This document shows, piece after piece, positions 41,712 to 53,092 of a stretch of DNA of 64,000 bases. The notes beneath the pieces are model-generated. The model had not been told where the DNA came from and ran no database searches. It saw only the letters and a list, made by a program, of their open reading frames with translations. The stretch's first letter is position 1. The number at the start of each line of letters is the position of its first letter. The stretch covers positions 157,391,548-157,455,547 of the forward strand of contig CM053034.1 in NCBI GenBank assembly GCA_028564925.1, written 5' to 3'. Source of the DNA: Lithobates sylvaticus. Taxonomy: Eukaryota; Chordata; Amphibia; Anura; Ranidae. Made by a program: the position numbers and the translations under genes.

Positions 41712-42861
41712 TGTCAGGGAAATACCGTACTTCGTCGCCGGGTTCCAAGAATGCGCACGCGCGGCAGAGCAGCTCAGCAAACAGTACAGGTACGCCGGGT
41801 AGCGGGTGCGCATGCGCGGGTCCACGGCGCTCGGGTATCTGATGCAGCTCAGCCAGTGCGGCTCACCGCTGTGCGCGGCGCTGACAGAGGGCGAGTGCGC
41901 ATGCGCACTCGTCCGGGTATCCCACCTGACCACTTACCTGGCCTATAAAAGGCCTTCCCTTTCCCTTCACTAATCGCTGGTTTGTTGTCTCTACTTCCTG
42001 AGTCTTGGCTCCAGTCCCTGTATCCAGTATCCTGTATCCAGTACCTTGTATCCAGTATCTTGTATCCTGTATCTGCCTGTCTACCTGTGCCTGACCTGGA
42101 ACCCGCTTGACCACCGCTGCTGTTACCTGTGTTTGACCCCTGGCCTGTCTCCTGGATACCTCTTCTGCCTGATTACCTTTGCTTGACCCTCGGCCTGCTT
42201 GCTGGACATTCTCTGAGTTACTTACCTGTGTTTGACCCCTGGCCTGTCTCCTGGATACCTCTTCTGCCTGATTACCTGTGCTTGACCCTCGGCCTGCCTG
42301 ATTACCTTTGCTGGACATTCTCTGAGTTTACTGTACATTCTCTGAGTTACTTACCTGTGTTTGACCCCTGGCCTGCTTCCTGGATACCTCTTCTGCCCGA
42401 TTACCTGTGCTTGACCCTCGGCTTGCCTACTGGACATTCTCTGAGTTACTTACCTGTGTTTGACCCCCTGGCCTGCTTCCTGGATACCTGTTCTGCCTGA
42501 TTACCTGAGCTTGACCCTTAGGCTTGCCTACTGGACATTCTCTGAGTTACCTACCTGTGTTTGACCCTCGGCCCGGTGTTCTGGACTTCCAGTTCTCACA
42601 TGCACCTAAGGGTTCTCTTCCAGTACACGTTCTGGTACCTACATAGCCTCTGCCTCATCACGGTCCTGCCAGGTGTCTACTTCCAGTGCAGCATCAGCCT
42701 CTCCTAGTCAACGTCGCTACTGCACACCACCTGCAACACACCTGCTGGCAACCCGTGCATCTTTGTGCCCGGTGACCTCTGTACCCACTCCAGAGGCATC
42801 GTGCACCTAGTCGCAAGGGGAGCAGCTCTCAGCATTTCGACCCGGGTGAGTACCTCTGACA
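41712..42861 (+). mobile_element. LTR-type element with internal minisatellite, exact 5-bp duplication
   Basis: It begins TGTCAGGGAAATACC and ends GAGTACCTCTGACA. CAGAC is present on both sides (41707-41711 and 42862-42866). A TATA-like CCTATAAAAGG lies at 41941-41951. The interior is an array of about 100-bp units at 42129-42560. No genes. It shares TGTCAGGG...TGACA ends and CTTGACC/CCTGGCC-type text with the units at 2909 and 41182. Confidence 0.75.
42129..42560. repeat. Minisatellite, about 100-bp unit, in an LTR-type element
   Basis: About four imperfect copies of a unit with TGTGTTTGACCCCTGGCC, GGATACCTCTTCTGCCTGAT and CTGGACATTCTCTGAGTTAC. The long plus frame across it (42129-42500) is a repeat artefact. 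Confidence 0.85.
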
Positions 42862-42878
42862 CAGACATGCAGATTAAT

Positions 42879-43202
42879 TTAATGCAGTGTGCGGCATATA
42901 GTCTGAGCACTGACAGGCTGGCCCCCCACCCCCTCAACCTCTGCAGCAATGCTGGCAACACTCATACATCTATTTCCCAAAAACAACCTCTGGATAAGAT
43001 GCTGAGCATGTACACTCAACTTCTTTGGTCGACCATGGTGAGGCCTGTTCTGAGTGGAACCTGTCCTGTTAAACCGCTGTATGATCTTGGCCACCATGCT
43101 GCAGCTCAGTTTCAGGGTCCTGGCAATCTTCTTATACCCTAGGCCAGCTTTATGTAGAGCAACAATTCTTTTTTTTAGATCCTTAAGAGAGTTCTTTTCC
43201 AT
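42879..43202 (-). pseudogene. Tc1 transposase, N-terminal fragment (family A)
   Basis: The 107-residue frame reads KDLKKRIVALHKAGLGYKKI and ARTLKLSCSMVAKIIQRFNR, the first helix-turn-helix of Tc1-type paired domains, then a GRPKKLS linker. Further residues (HLIQRLFLGNRCMSVASIA) belong to the second helix-turn-helix. It ends where the LTR-type element interrupts the gene. Confidence 0.8.
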
Positions 43203-43804
43203 GAGGTGCCATGTTGAACTTCCAGTGACCAGTATGAAAGAGTGAGAGCGATAACACCAAATTTAACACACCTGCTCCCCATTCACTCCTGTGACCTTGT
43301 AACACTAACGAGTCACATGATACCGGGGAGGGAAAATGGCTAATTGGGCCCAATTTGGACATTTTCACTTAGGGGTGTACTCACTTTTGTTGCCAGTGGT
43401 TTAGGCATTAATGGCTGTGTGTTGAGTTATTTTGGGGACAGCAAATGTACACTGTTATACAAGCTGTACACTCACTACTTTACATTGTAGAAAAGTGTAA
43501 TTTCTTCAGTGTTGTCACATGAAAAGGTATAATAAAATATTTACAAAAATGTGAGGGGTGTACTCACTTTTGTGAGATACTGTATACAGTTGTGCTCATA
43601 AGTTTACATACCCTTGAAGAATTTATGATTTATTGGCCATTTTTCAGAGAATATGAATGATAACACAAACATTTTTCGTTCACTCATGGTTAGTGTTTGG
43701 CTGAAGCCATTTATTATCAATCAACTGTGTTTACTCTTTTTAAATCATCATGACAACAGAAACTACCCAAATGACCCTGATCAAAAGTTTACATACCCCA
43801 GTTC

Positions 43805-44236
43805 TTAATACCGTGTATTGCCCCCTTTAACATCAATGACAGCTTGATGTATTTTGTGGTATTTGTGGATGAGGCTCTTTATCTTCTCAGATGGTAAAGC
43901 TGCCCATTCCTCTTGGCAAAAAGCCTCCAGTTCCTGTAAATTCTTGGTCTGTCTTGCATGAACTGCATGTTTGAGATCTCCCCAGAGTGGTTCAATGATA
44001 TTGAGGTCAGGAGACTGGGATGGCCATTCCAGAACCTTCACTTTATTCTGCTGTAGCCAATGACAGGTCAACTTGGCCTTGTGTTTTGGATCATTGTCAT
44101 GTTGGAATGTCCAAGTACGTCCCATGCGCAGCTTCCTGGCTGATGAATGCAAATGTTCCTCCAGTATTTTTTGATAACATACTGCATTCATTTTGCCAAC
44201 AATTTTGACCAAATTTCCTGTGCCTTTGTAGCTCAC
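43805..44236 (-). pseudogene. Tc1 transposase, C-terminal half (family B)
   Basis: The frame contains FQHDNDPKHKAKLT (second catalytic aspartate) and WPSQSPDLNIIEPLWGDLKH (catalytic E), ending AVIDVKGGNTRY. This is the DD34E core of Tc1. It is separated by frameshifts from the N-terminal half at 44370-44810. Confidence 0.85.
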
Positions 44237-44369
44237 ACATCCCTAAAACATCAGCGATCCACCTCCGTGTTTCACAGTAGGAATGGTGTACCTTTCATCA
44301 TAGGCCTTGTTGACTCCTCTCCAAATGTAGCGTTTATGGTCGTGGCCAAAGAGCTAAATTCTGGTCTCA

Positions 44370-44810
44370 TCACTCCAAATTACTTTGGGCCAGAAGGTTT
44401 AAGGCTTGTCTCTGTGCTGTTTGGATACTTTGTGGCATTTGCGTAGTAATGGCTTTCTTCTGGCGACTCGACCATGCAGCCCATCTTTCTTCAAGTGCCT
44501 CCTTATTGTGCATCTTGAAACAGCCACACCACATGTTTTCAGAGTCCTGTATTTCACCTGAAGTTATTTGTGGGTTTTTCTTTGCAATCTGAACAAGTTT
44601 CCTGGCAGTTGTGGCTGAAATTTTAGTTGGTCTACCTAACCGTGGTTTGGTTTGAACAGAACCCCTCATTTTCCACTTCTTGATTAGAGTTTGAACACTG
44701 CTGATTGGCATTCTCAATTCCTTGGATATATTTTTATATCTCTTTCCTGTTTTATACAGTTCAACTACCTTTTCCCGCAGATCCTTTGACAATTCTTTTG
44801 CTTTCCCCAT
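44370..44810 (-). pseudogene. Tc1 transposase, N-terminal half (family B)
   Basis: MGKAKELSKDLREKVVELYK opens a paired-type helix-turn-helix domain, followed by ISKELRMPISSVQTLIKKWK, the GRPTKISATTARKLV linker and a second helix-turn-helix. After about residue 90 the frame departs from the transposase, and similarity resumes in other frames, so the gene is frameshifted. Confidence 0.85.
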
Positions 44811-44949
44811 GACTCAGAATCCAGAAACGTCAGTGCAGCACTGGATGAAAGATGCAAGGGTCTGTCAGGAGTCCAGAAACTCATTGACCTTTTATACACA
44901 CACACTAATTACAAGAAAACAGATCACAGGTGAGGATGGTTACCTTTAA

Positions 44950-45936
44950 CCACTTCAATACCGCGTTATAGTCATATGACGCCCACAAGGTGGATCTCCC
45001 ATCCTGGGTGGGCGTCATATGACGTCCTCGCATTCCCGGCCGCCTGGGGGGGCGCGCGCGCGCGGCACCGCTCGGGACCCGGTGCGAGTGCCTGGCGGCC
45101 GCGATGTCCGCCGGGCACCCGCGATTGCCCGTTAAAACAACGGGACCGTGCGGGACCGTGGAGCTGTGTGTGTAAACACACAGCTCCACGTCCTGTCAGC
45201 AGAGAGGAGACCGATCATGTGATCCCAGTACGGAGGAACAGTGATCGGTCTCCTCCCCTTGAGTCCCCTCCCCCCACAGTTAGAATCACTCCTATAGGGA
45301 ACACATTAACCCCTGCAGCGCCCCCTAGTGTTAACCCCTTCCCTGCCAGTCACATTTACACAGTAATCATTGCAATTTTAGAGCAACGATCGCTGTGTAA
45401 ATGTGAATGGTTCCAAAAATGTGTCAAAAGTGTCCGAAGTGTCCGCCGCAATGTCGCAGTCACTAAAAAAAAAATCGCAGATAGCCGGCATTACTAGTAA
45501 AAAAAAAAAAAAAAAATTCAATAAATCTATCCCCTATTTTGTAGACGCTATAACTTTTGCGCAAACCGATCAATATACGCTTATTGCGATTTTTTTTACC
45601 AAAAATATGTAGAAGAATACGTATCGGCCTAAACTGAGGAAAAAAAAATAGTTTTTTAAAAAAAAAATGGGATATTTATTATAGCAAAAAGTAAAAAATA
45701 TTGTGTTTTTTTTTCAAAATTGTCGCTCTTCTTTTGTTTATAGCGCAAAAAATAAAAACCGCAGAGGTGATCAAATACCCCCAAAAGAAAGCTCTATTTG
45801 TGGGAAAAAAAGGACGTCAATTTTGTTTGGGTGTAACGTCGCACGACCGCGCAATTGTTAGTTAAAGCGACGCAGTGCCGAATTGCAAAAAGTGCTCTGG
45901 TAAGGAAGGGTGTTTAAAAGCCCTGTATTGAAGTGG
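44950..45936. mobile_element. TTAA-flanked element, CCACTTCAATACC family
   Basis: The start is CCACTTCAATACCGCG and the end is CTGTATTGAAGTGG, with TTAA on both sides (44946-44949 and 45937-45940). It lies inside the family B Tc1. A GC-rich region at 45040-45130 includes a (CG)n-like GGGGGGCGCGCGCGCGCGG stretch. The right part matches 9600-9850 closely. Non-coding. Confidence 0.85.
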
Positions 45937-46218
45937 TTAATAGCCATTCAGACGCTTTTGTGTCAACTTGTGTGCATGTTATCAGGCCAAAATCACCAGG
46001 GTATGTAAACTTTTAAACAGGGTCATTTGGGTAGTTTCTGTTGCCATTATGATTTAAAAAGAGTAAACAAAGTTGATTGATAATAAATGGCTTCAGCCAA
46101 ATACTAACCATGAGTGAAAGAAATGTTTTTGTGTTATCACTCATATTCTCTGAAAAATGGCCAAGAAATCATAAATTCTGCCAGGGTATGTAAACTTATG
46201 CGCACAACTGTATATATA

Positions 46219-46955
46219 CACTATATTACCAAAAGTATTGGGACGCCTGCCTTTACACGCACATGAACTTTAATGTCATCCCAGTCTTAGTCCACAGGGT
46301 TCAATATTGAGTTGGCCCACCCTTTGCAGCTTTAACAACTTCAACTCTTCTGGGAAGACTGTCCACAAGGTTTAGGAGTGTGTCTATAGGAATGTTTGAC
46401 CATTCTTCCAGAAGCGCATTTGTGAGGTCAGGCAATGATGTGGACGAGAAGGACTGGCTCACAGTCTCTGCTCTAGTTCATCCCAAAGGTGTTCTATCTG
46501 GTTGAGGTCAGGACTCTGTGCAGGTCAGTTAAGTTCCTCCACCCCAAACTCGCTCCTCCGTATCTTTATGGACCTTGCTTTGTGCACTGGTGTGCAGGCA
46601 TGTTGGAACAGGAAGGGGCCATCCCCAAACTGTTCCTACAAAGTTGGGAGCATGAAATGGTCCAAAATGTCTTGGTATGCTGACGCCTTAAGAGTTTCCT
46701 TCACTGGAACTAGGGGGCCAAGTCCAACCCTTAAAAAACGAGCCCACACCATAATCCACCCTCCACCAAATGATTTGGACCAGTGCACAAAGCAAGGTCC
46801 ATAAAGACATGGATAAGCGAGTTTGGGGTGGAGGAAATTGACTGGTCTGCACAGAGGCCTGACCTCAATATTGAACCCTGCAGACAAGACTGGGATGCCA
46901 TTAAAGTTCATGTGCGTGTAAAGGCAGGCATCCCAATACTTTTGGTAATATAGTG
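46219..46955. mobile_element. Tc1-like element, family C, rearranged as an inverted duplication
   Basis: The terminal repeats CACTATATTACCAAAAGTAT and ATACTTTTGGTAATATAGTG are long (over 100 bp). Inside, the segment at 46530-46600 (CCACCCCAAACTCGCTCCTC, CTTTGTGCACTGGT) reappears inverted at 46776-46850, so part of the transposase C-terminal region is present in both orientations. No usable transposase frame. Confidence 0.7.
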
Positions 46956-46989
46956 TGTATATATTAAAAAATATATACACGCACACACA

Positions 46990-47391
46990 CACCAAACTTT
47001 CTGACCACCCACCTAATATTGAGTAGGTCTCCCTCTTGCCACCAAGGCATAGATGCGAAAAAGACCTTTGAAGGTATTCTGTGGTATCTGGACCCAAGCC
47101 ATCAGTAGCAGATACTTTAAGCCCTGCAAGTTGCGAGGTGAGGCTTCATTGGATCAGACTTGTTTTTCCAGCACATCCCACAGATGCTCGATTGAACTGA
47201 GATCTGAAACATTTAGAGGGCCAAGTCAACACCTTGAACTTGTTGTTACGTTCCTTAAACCATTATCTGAACCATTTTTGCAATGTTGCATTATTCTGCT
47301 AAAAGAGGACACTGCCATCAGGAAATAGTACTTGGTCACCAACAATGTTTAAGTAGGTGGTACATGTCAAGTAACATCCACATGAATTTAA
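46990..47391 (-). pseudogene. Tc1/mariner-type transposase fragment (family D)
   Basis: The minus-strand translation near 47190-47240 gives NVSDLSSIEHLWDVLEKQV, matching the xDLNPIEHLWDVL block that carries the third catalytic residue. It continues as RNLQGLKYLLLMAWVQIPQN and ends near RGRPTQY, the usual C-terminus of such enzymes. An in-frame stop shows decay. Ends are not defined. Confidence 0.65.
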
Positions 47392-47774
47392 TTTCAAAAT
47401 GAATTTTCAATCTTTTAAAATATGCAGCATATCTTTAAATTATTCCTAGTAATCCTGTCATTTCAGGCATTTCCTGTTAGAGGGTGATGGCTGTCTTTCA
47501 ATTGTACTCCTGCATTGTCAAGTTATCACTTGCGCCCCCCAGTGGAGGATACAAGCAGTCGTAACAATGCACAATGCGCAGGTGCACTGTACTGTGGTTA
47601 CTCTCAGAAATCTGCTCTAGAGCAATATTTTTGAAGCAACAATTGATTGCATGTAGACAGGAAATGACTGTAAGATGTTAGAGAAGATTAGCAGCACTTA
47701 GATAAAAGTGGGGCAAAAAAAAAAAAGAAAACTTTATTTTATTTAAAACATGTTTATGATATACGGTGCTTTCG
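47392..47774. other. No gene recognised
   Basis: Mixed DNA between a Tc1 remnant and a TTAA element. Confidence 0.35.
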
Positions 47775-47778
47775 TTAA

Positions 47779-48361
47779 AGCGATTCTGCACACACTTTAT
47801 TTAGTAAATCTCTTTGCCTTCCAAATCAGGCATACTAAATGAAGTGTTTTTTTTTCCCCACTTACCTTGTAATTGCTGCTCTGTCTCTTTGGGGGTGGGC
47901 GGGGTCTGTGCGTCGATCCTCGTCATGCCGCACTGTCTCCTGGGATCTGGTGTCATTGATCCCAGGAGTCAGTGCGACATCCGCCGAAATCTCACGAGAT
48001 TTACTGGGCTCGTGCCGAAATTTCGCGAGATGTACGGGGCTCCTGCCGAAATCTTGCGAGATTTCGGCAGATGTGGCCGAATCCTCACGAGATTTCGGCG
48101 AACGTGAGCTACTTTGACGTTACTGCGCACGCGCGAGACCGGCGCAATAACGGCGGTGCATGCTGGGCCATAGAAGGTGCCTGCGTGGTTTCACATGCCC
48201 ACAGGCAAGATGGCACCCAGCAGCAACACTTTTTATAAGTGTTTTTATGTGACTAAAACCGGCAGCAGTTCGCTTGGAAAACGGAACACGTGAGTGTGGA
48301 ATTTACATCTCCTAATCCTTCTCATTGCACAAAAAAACATTACAGACAGTGTCACGCCGCT
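47779..48361. mobile_element. TTAA-type MITE, AGCGG-like family
   Basis: It begins AGCGATTCTGCACAC and ends CAGTGTCACGCCGCT, with TTAA on both sides (47775-47778 and 48362-48365). The interior has three or four degenerate GAAATCTCGCGAGATTT-like dyads at 47980-48100. Open frames here are shadows. Confidence 0.75.
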
Positions 48362-48365
48362 TTAA

Positions 48366-49628
48366 CAAAGTCATAAGAAACCATATGTGATGTCATGTTG
48401 ATCTACTCACGCAAACATCTATAGTGTGGCCTCTTTTGTACCATTTTTATATTTTGGATGTTTGAATTATGAATGGGGATCCCTTAGATACACTGTAAAT
48501 ATACACTTCCTCCAGGGAGTGTTGTTTTCTACTCTACTCTTGTTACTTTCGTATCGTATTATGATGGTTTGGGCCTAACCCACATATTAAGGAGTTGTTA
48601 ATTCTGTCCCTATTAATCTCCAAGAAAATCCAAACAGGAAAAGATGTAAAGTGCAAACAGTTTATGTCTGAGTAGGGAGAGCAGTGCCAGGAGCTGCGCA
48701 CACTAAGCCAACAACAGTGTGCGGATGGTAGTGGGGGTGGTGGTTACAGGGATAACAAAGTGCACACTGTAAGGGGGGATTAATGGATCACAAGGAAAGA
48801 TTTGGTCATTTCTGCTGTAGATCTCAATGGGTGAAGACAGAAATAAGCGGGGCGCAACAACTCAGAGCTGAATGGTGAGTAACCTTTTAATGACAAGACG
48901 CTATGACGATTGGACTGTCTTGGTGAACTTTGCTGTCATTGATTACAAAATCCTAAATAGAATATTAGATGCCAAGACCTATCTAATACTCCAAATGGAT
49001 ATACAACATTCCTCCCTAAGATTAGGTATTAAGCTCAGCCCATTTACAACTAGACGGACCTATGCCTGGCAAACAGCTCTTAAAGAGCCACTAACCCAAA
49101 CATTACCAAATGACTCCATTTTACATTAAAAATTAAATTTTAATATAGTTATGGCAAACTATATGTAAGGATTTTTATTAATATTTTCAAAACTATTATA
49201 TTAATATTTAACTTACAGTACCCCAAATGACCACCAGGCGAATGTACTGTCATTTATTTGCAAATGGTGTATACTATATTCAAAGTGAAACTTTGTAGTA
49301 TGTGGGAGAGCTCAAAATAGTTATAGTATAACTAATAAGCAATGCAAAACATAATATGATCGATATAATGTAAAATGTGTAGTATGATGAATGTTCTTCT
49401 ACAAAAAGCCCCCCTACTATTCTGAAGTTACATGTGATTTAATTTTCTGTCTACATTTTTAAAAGGGATAATACTGTGTAAAGACCAAGGTAGTATAAGC
49501 ACCTACTGACCTTATATACTGTATTCTATATATTCTGGCAATATTGTGATTAGCACTGTTTCATTAAAGGGAAGCTATACTGGTTTGTAGTCAATTTACC
49601 TAGTTTTTTTTTATTGGTTAAACGTTAT
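48366..49628. other. No gene recognised
   Basis: Mixed to AT-rich DNA. The 85-codon plus frame at 48872-49129 shows no recognisable domain. Confidence 0.35.
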
Positions 49629-49636
49629 AAGCTAAC

Positions 49637-50994
49637 TAGACATGTGCAATTCAGTTCGTAAAAAATTGATTTTCATACAAATTTGTTAGTATTCGTACAT
49701 TCGGATCAATTCAAACATCCAAATAGCTGAAAGAACCAAAATACGGAAATTACAAATAAGCAAAATAACGAAAGCGAAAATACAAACTTATGACCGGACA
49801 AACTTACGAAAATACGAAACTCCGAAACAGTAAAAGAAAGAAAATGACATCTATAACAAATGATTTACATTTCGTATTTTCAATCTTTGTCTGTTCCTAA
49901 TTTTGTGTGTTCGTATTTTCATTTGTGTGTTCGTAATTTCGTTTCTTCGTCTGTTCGTAATTTTGTTTGTTCGTGTTCTCGAATCGTTCTTTTGAATGGA
50001 CAGTGTAAAGCCCCATACACACGCTCGGATTATCCGAGGACCAGGTCCGTCGGATCATGTCCGTCATACTTTGTCCGATGTTGGTTTTGCATACACACGG
50101 TCGGACAAAGTTGTCGGAAAATCCGATCATTCTGAACGTGGTGACGTTTGTTGCCTACGACGGGACTACGTAGAGGCTTGTTTGTTGCCTACGACGGGTC
50201 TTGTAATGTGATCTGAGCATGCGTAGCACTTTGTCCGTCGGACAACGGTACACACGATCGGATTTGGTGTGATCGGACCGTGTTGTCGGAAAATCTATCC
50301 AGCAGGAGATAGGACTTTGTCCGTCGGACAATCCGACGTACACTGTCCGATGGTGCATACACACGGTCGGATTTTTCAACAACATTGTCCGATCGGACAG
50401 AATCCATGCGAAAATCCTACCGTGTGTATGGGGCTTTAGTGTATCTTAATATGTATGTTCCTAATTTCGTAATTTCGTGTTCTTGAATCGTTCTTTTTCG
50501 AATGGGCATTGTATTAGTGAGTGATGTATCTTACTTAATATCTTTAGCCAATCAGCTTATCCCTTTTGTGTCTAAAACAAACTGCATTACTGAATCTTTT
50601 TAGATTCACTTGAGGAGGAGAGTCGGGTCTGGTGACTGAGGAAGTGGACTGGAGTAAGTACAGGACTTATTAGAAAAGCAAGCATAGGATTATTATTCTT
50701 TATTTCCTACGAAAGTACGAATCAACAAAAAAAGCAATCTCACAAAAGTAACAATTACTAAATTACGAGTAGTGTACCAAATAAATGAAAATTATTATCT
50801 AACAAAATTACGAATTTCTAATCAAAGAAAATTAGACTAACAGAATTCCAAATCATTTTGCAATGAAATTTATCTGTTACGAAAAAACGAACAAGTCCAA
50901 ATATGGAAACTCGCGTCTTAAAAATGTACGAATCGTTACGAATCAACGGAAACGTAAAGAAACAAAACAAATTTTTTTGTTGTGCATATGTCTA
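49637..50994. mobile_element. Non-autonomous hAT element, exact 8-bp duplication
   Basis: It starts TAGACATGTGCAATTC and ends TTGTGCATATGTCTA. AAGCTAAC flanks it on both sides (49629-49636 and 50995-51002). The interior is dominated by CGAAAATACGAAA/TTCGTAATTTCGT-like short repeats in opposite orientations left and right, and it is interrupted by the MITE at about 50009-50435. Confidence 0.85.
50009..50435. mobile_element. PIF/Harbinger-like MITE nested in a hAT element
   Basis: The ends AAGCCCCATACACACG and CGTGTGTATGGGGCTT are perfect inverted repeats. Exact limits are uncertain because the flanks continue the dyad (TA...TA). Internal GTCGGACAAAGT/ACTTTGTCCGTCGGAC segments repeat. Confidence 0.7.
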
Positions 50995-51166
50995 AAGCTA
51001 ACCTTACAGTACATGTCACTTTTCTTATTTTTTGTATACAATCTTCTTCTTGCAAAAAAACACTTAAAGTATAACTAAAGGCAAAACATTTTTTTAGTTT
51101 TGGGTAAAGACTAGAGAGGGATCAGAACCCCTATTAGGTTTTTATTGCTGCCTGTGCCCCTGTTAA

Positions 51167-52761
51167 GGCAGTAGTAAAGTTCACTTTGTGATTTTTACCT
51201 ACAGGCAGTGCTGTTTCTTGGCCTAGGCCGACAAGGCCCAGACCTAGGGCGGCACTTTGCGGGGGTGGCAAAAAAGCCGCCCCACCCCGCACAAAAAAAA
51301 CCCCTCCCCGACCTGTCCTCCTGAGTCCTGGCCTCCTACCGCACAAATATAGCCCCCGGAGGCCGGCCTGTTGTAGCGCAGCACTTGGTAATGCTATAGG
51401 CTTTTAGTGCAGCCCCCATAAGACCGCTAATGACTGGCCAGACACTGTGCACGAGTTAACAAGTTAACTGGCGTAGGCGGAGTCTAATGCTCCGCCTACC
51501 CTCCTCTACACGGCATCAACTCTGCATTTACTCTCTGGCCTGGAGCAGGATCTGTGAAGTCTTTGACGATAGGAGGAGAGAGAGCGGGTTATAACCAGCA
51601 CACATTGTCAGTATAAAGGGAAATGAGAAGTTGTGTGTTAGGAAGGGATGGTGGCGGGAAGTCCTGTGTGTTCTATCATCCTCCTCCTTCCTGCACATCT
51701 ACACACAGCAGCTGCTGATCAGAGCTAGAGCAGGCGCATAGACCCCGTGGCCATGTACACACAGCTGTCACATGACCCCCCCCCCCCCTGCCATTTGCTC
51801 TTTCACGTCAACAAGCACAATAAATAGCGACGTGGCGTCCTGCCATTGGCTGCCTTTTTCCGGGAAATTATAAAGAGCTGATTAAGAGAGAGAGAGGGGA
51901 GGATGACGGGAACCCCCAGGCAGAGGCTAGGATAGTAGGTACAATTAAGTACTATTATTTTTAAGTCCTCATGTGCATGTGCCAAGCAGCCATATAGCAC
52001 CATGGACAGTGGCTGTAATAAGACCTCTCATGGCGCACTGCTCCCCACCTGCCCCTTCTTTCCTTCTATCCACCCCAGGTGCTTGTACATGACATCACCT
52101 GGGATGGACAGGAAGAGAGGAGGGACCGACAGGGAGCAGCGTGCCGTGAGAGGTCTTATTATTACAGGCATTGGGTGAGGCTGTGTACTTTTTATTTTTT
52201 ACAGGAGTCTAGAGACACCAGGAATGCCAAATTAGGGGGTGCATGAGTTTAGTCAGGCCTAGGGCAGCACATAACCTAAATACACCACTGCCTATAGGTA
52301 AGCCTATAATAAGGTTTACCTGTAGGTAAAATGAATATCTCCTAAATGTGCACCGCTTAGAAGATACTCACCCTGAATACAGCTGGTGACATCATTGGCG
52401 CATGTACACTAAAGGTCCGGGATACCTTGCCGGAACTTCAGAGCTTTGTGCCTGAACCGTGTGGGCTCCCGCATGCATGCTCCAGCCAATCACACAGCCG
52501 GAACAAAAGACCGGGGGGAGATGTCAGCCCTCTCAGCTGTGACATCGCATTGCATCGTCTTCATTCTACCTATTATTTGACACAGGATAAAATGCAATAA
52601 GGTCTACTATAATTCTAGGGTTGATTTAGTGCACTGATTGTTTACACTATTGTACACTTTATTTCATTCTAAGGTAAGTATTTCATAATGTGCTAGTAAG
52701 CGATGCATACCAGCAGGTGTTTTTCGTCTTTGTTTTTAACCAGCTGCGGTTAACAACCGCT
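51167..52761. mobile_element. TTAA-type element (middle layer of a nest)
   Basis: TTAA lies on both sides (51163-51166 and 52762-52765). The left end GGCAGTAGTAAAGTT and the right end GGTTAACAACCGCT are weak inverted repeats related to the AGCGG family. It is interrupted by the hAT element at 51206-52290. Confidence 0.65.
51206..52290. mobile_element. Non-autonomous hAT element (inner layer)
   Basis: It starts CAGTGCTGTTTCTTGGCC and ends AAATACACCACTG. Flanks CCTACAGG (51198-51205) and CCTATAGG (52291-52298) match at 7 of 8 positions. Non-coding; A- and C-runs inside. Confidence 0.8.
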
Positions 52762-53092
52762 TTAAGGAGATTCACCTTCTCTATTTGCCCTGTTTACCGT
52801 TATCATTGAAAGTGAAAGTAACAGAAAATCCCAAATTTTGGGTTGTCCCCAGAAAAGTAGTAGAGGGGAAATCTTCCAATGGGGACACTAGTTCTGGTGA
52901 CCTGCCGGTCCCCAAGGTATTCCCTTAATTTGTGGGGATTTTCTCTCACTTCCTGTTTGACTATGGGACAGGAAGTGAAGGGAAATCTCTGCAATGGGAC
53001 ACAGGTGGCACACAAAAATCTGACAGGAGTTGTAACCTCCCTTGCTCTATGTAAAATTAAAAAAAAAAGTTTTGCCTTTAGTTCTACTTGAA

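Larger units (their letters stand above)
40984..43582 (-). mobile_element. Tc1-like element, family A, with two LTR-type insertions
   Basis: Once the two insertions (41182-41597 and 41712-42861) and their duplications are set aside, about 1 kb of family A remains: catalytic middle (40984-41181), 41603-41706, 42867-43202 and the 5' untranslated/terminal repeat to ACTTTTGTGAGATACTG at 43582, then TA. The catalytic C-terminal half is missing to the left, so this copy complements but does not derive from the one at 24104-24700. Confidence 0.8.
43587..46210 (-). mobile_element. Tc1-like element, family B, interrupted by a TTAA element
   Basis: The ends are CAGTTGTGCTCATAAGTTTA at the left and TAAACTTATGCGCACAACTG at the right, with TA on both sides. 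The TTAA element at 44950-45936 splits the 5' region, leaving a normal length of about 1.6 kb. The transposase is in pieces on the minus strand. Confidence 0.85.
51068..53088. mobile_element. TTAA-type MITE, AGTATAACTAAAGGC family (outer host)
   Basis: The left end AGTATAACTAAAGGCAAAAC and the right end GTTTTGCCTTTAGTTCTACT are inverted repeats. Flanks are TTAA and TGAA. Its sequence is interrupted at ...GCCCCTG-TTAA by the element at 51167-52761 and resumes at GGAGATTCACC. Non-coding. Confidence 0.7.

Noticed and set aside
42129-42500. 123-codon hydrophobic plus frame
   Set aside because: Repeat artefact of the 100-bp units inside the LTR-type element.
44976-45497. 173-codon plus frame in a GC-rich region
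   Set aside because: Lies wholly inside the non-coding TTAA element; the frame reflects the high GC content.
48872-49129. Possible small gene of 85 codons
   Set aside because: No recognisable domain, no conserved start context and no neighbouring exon signals.
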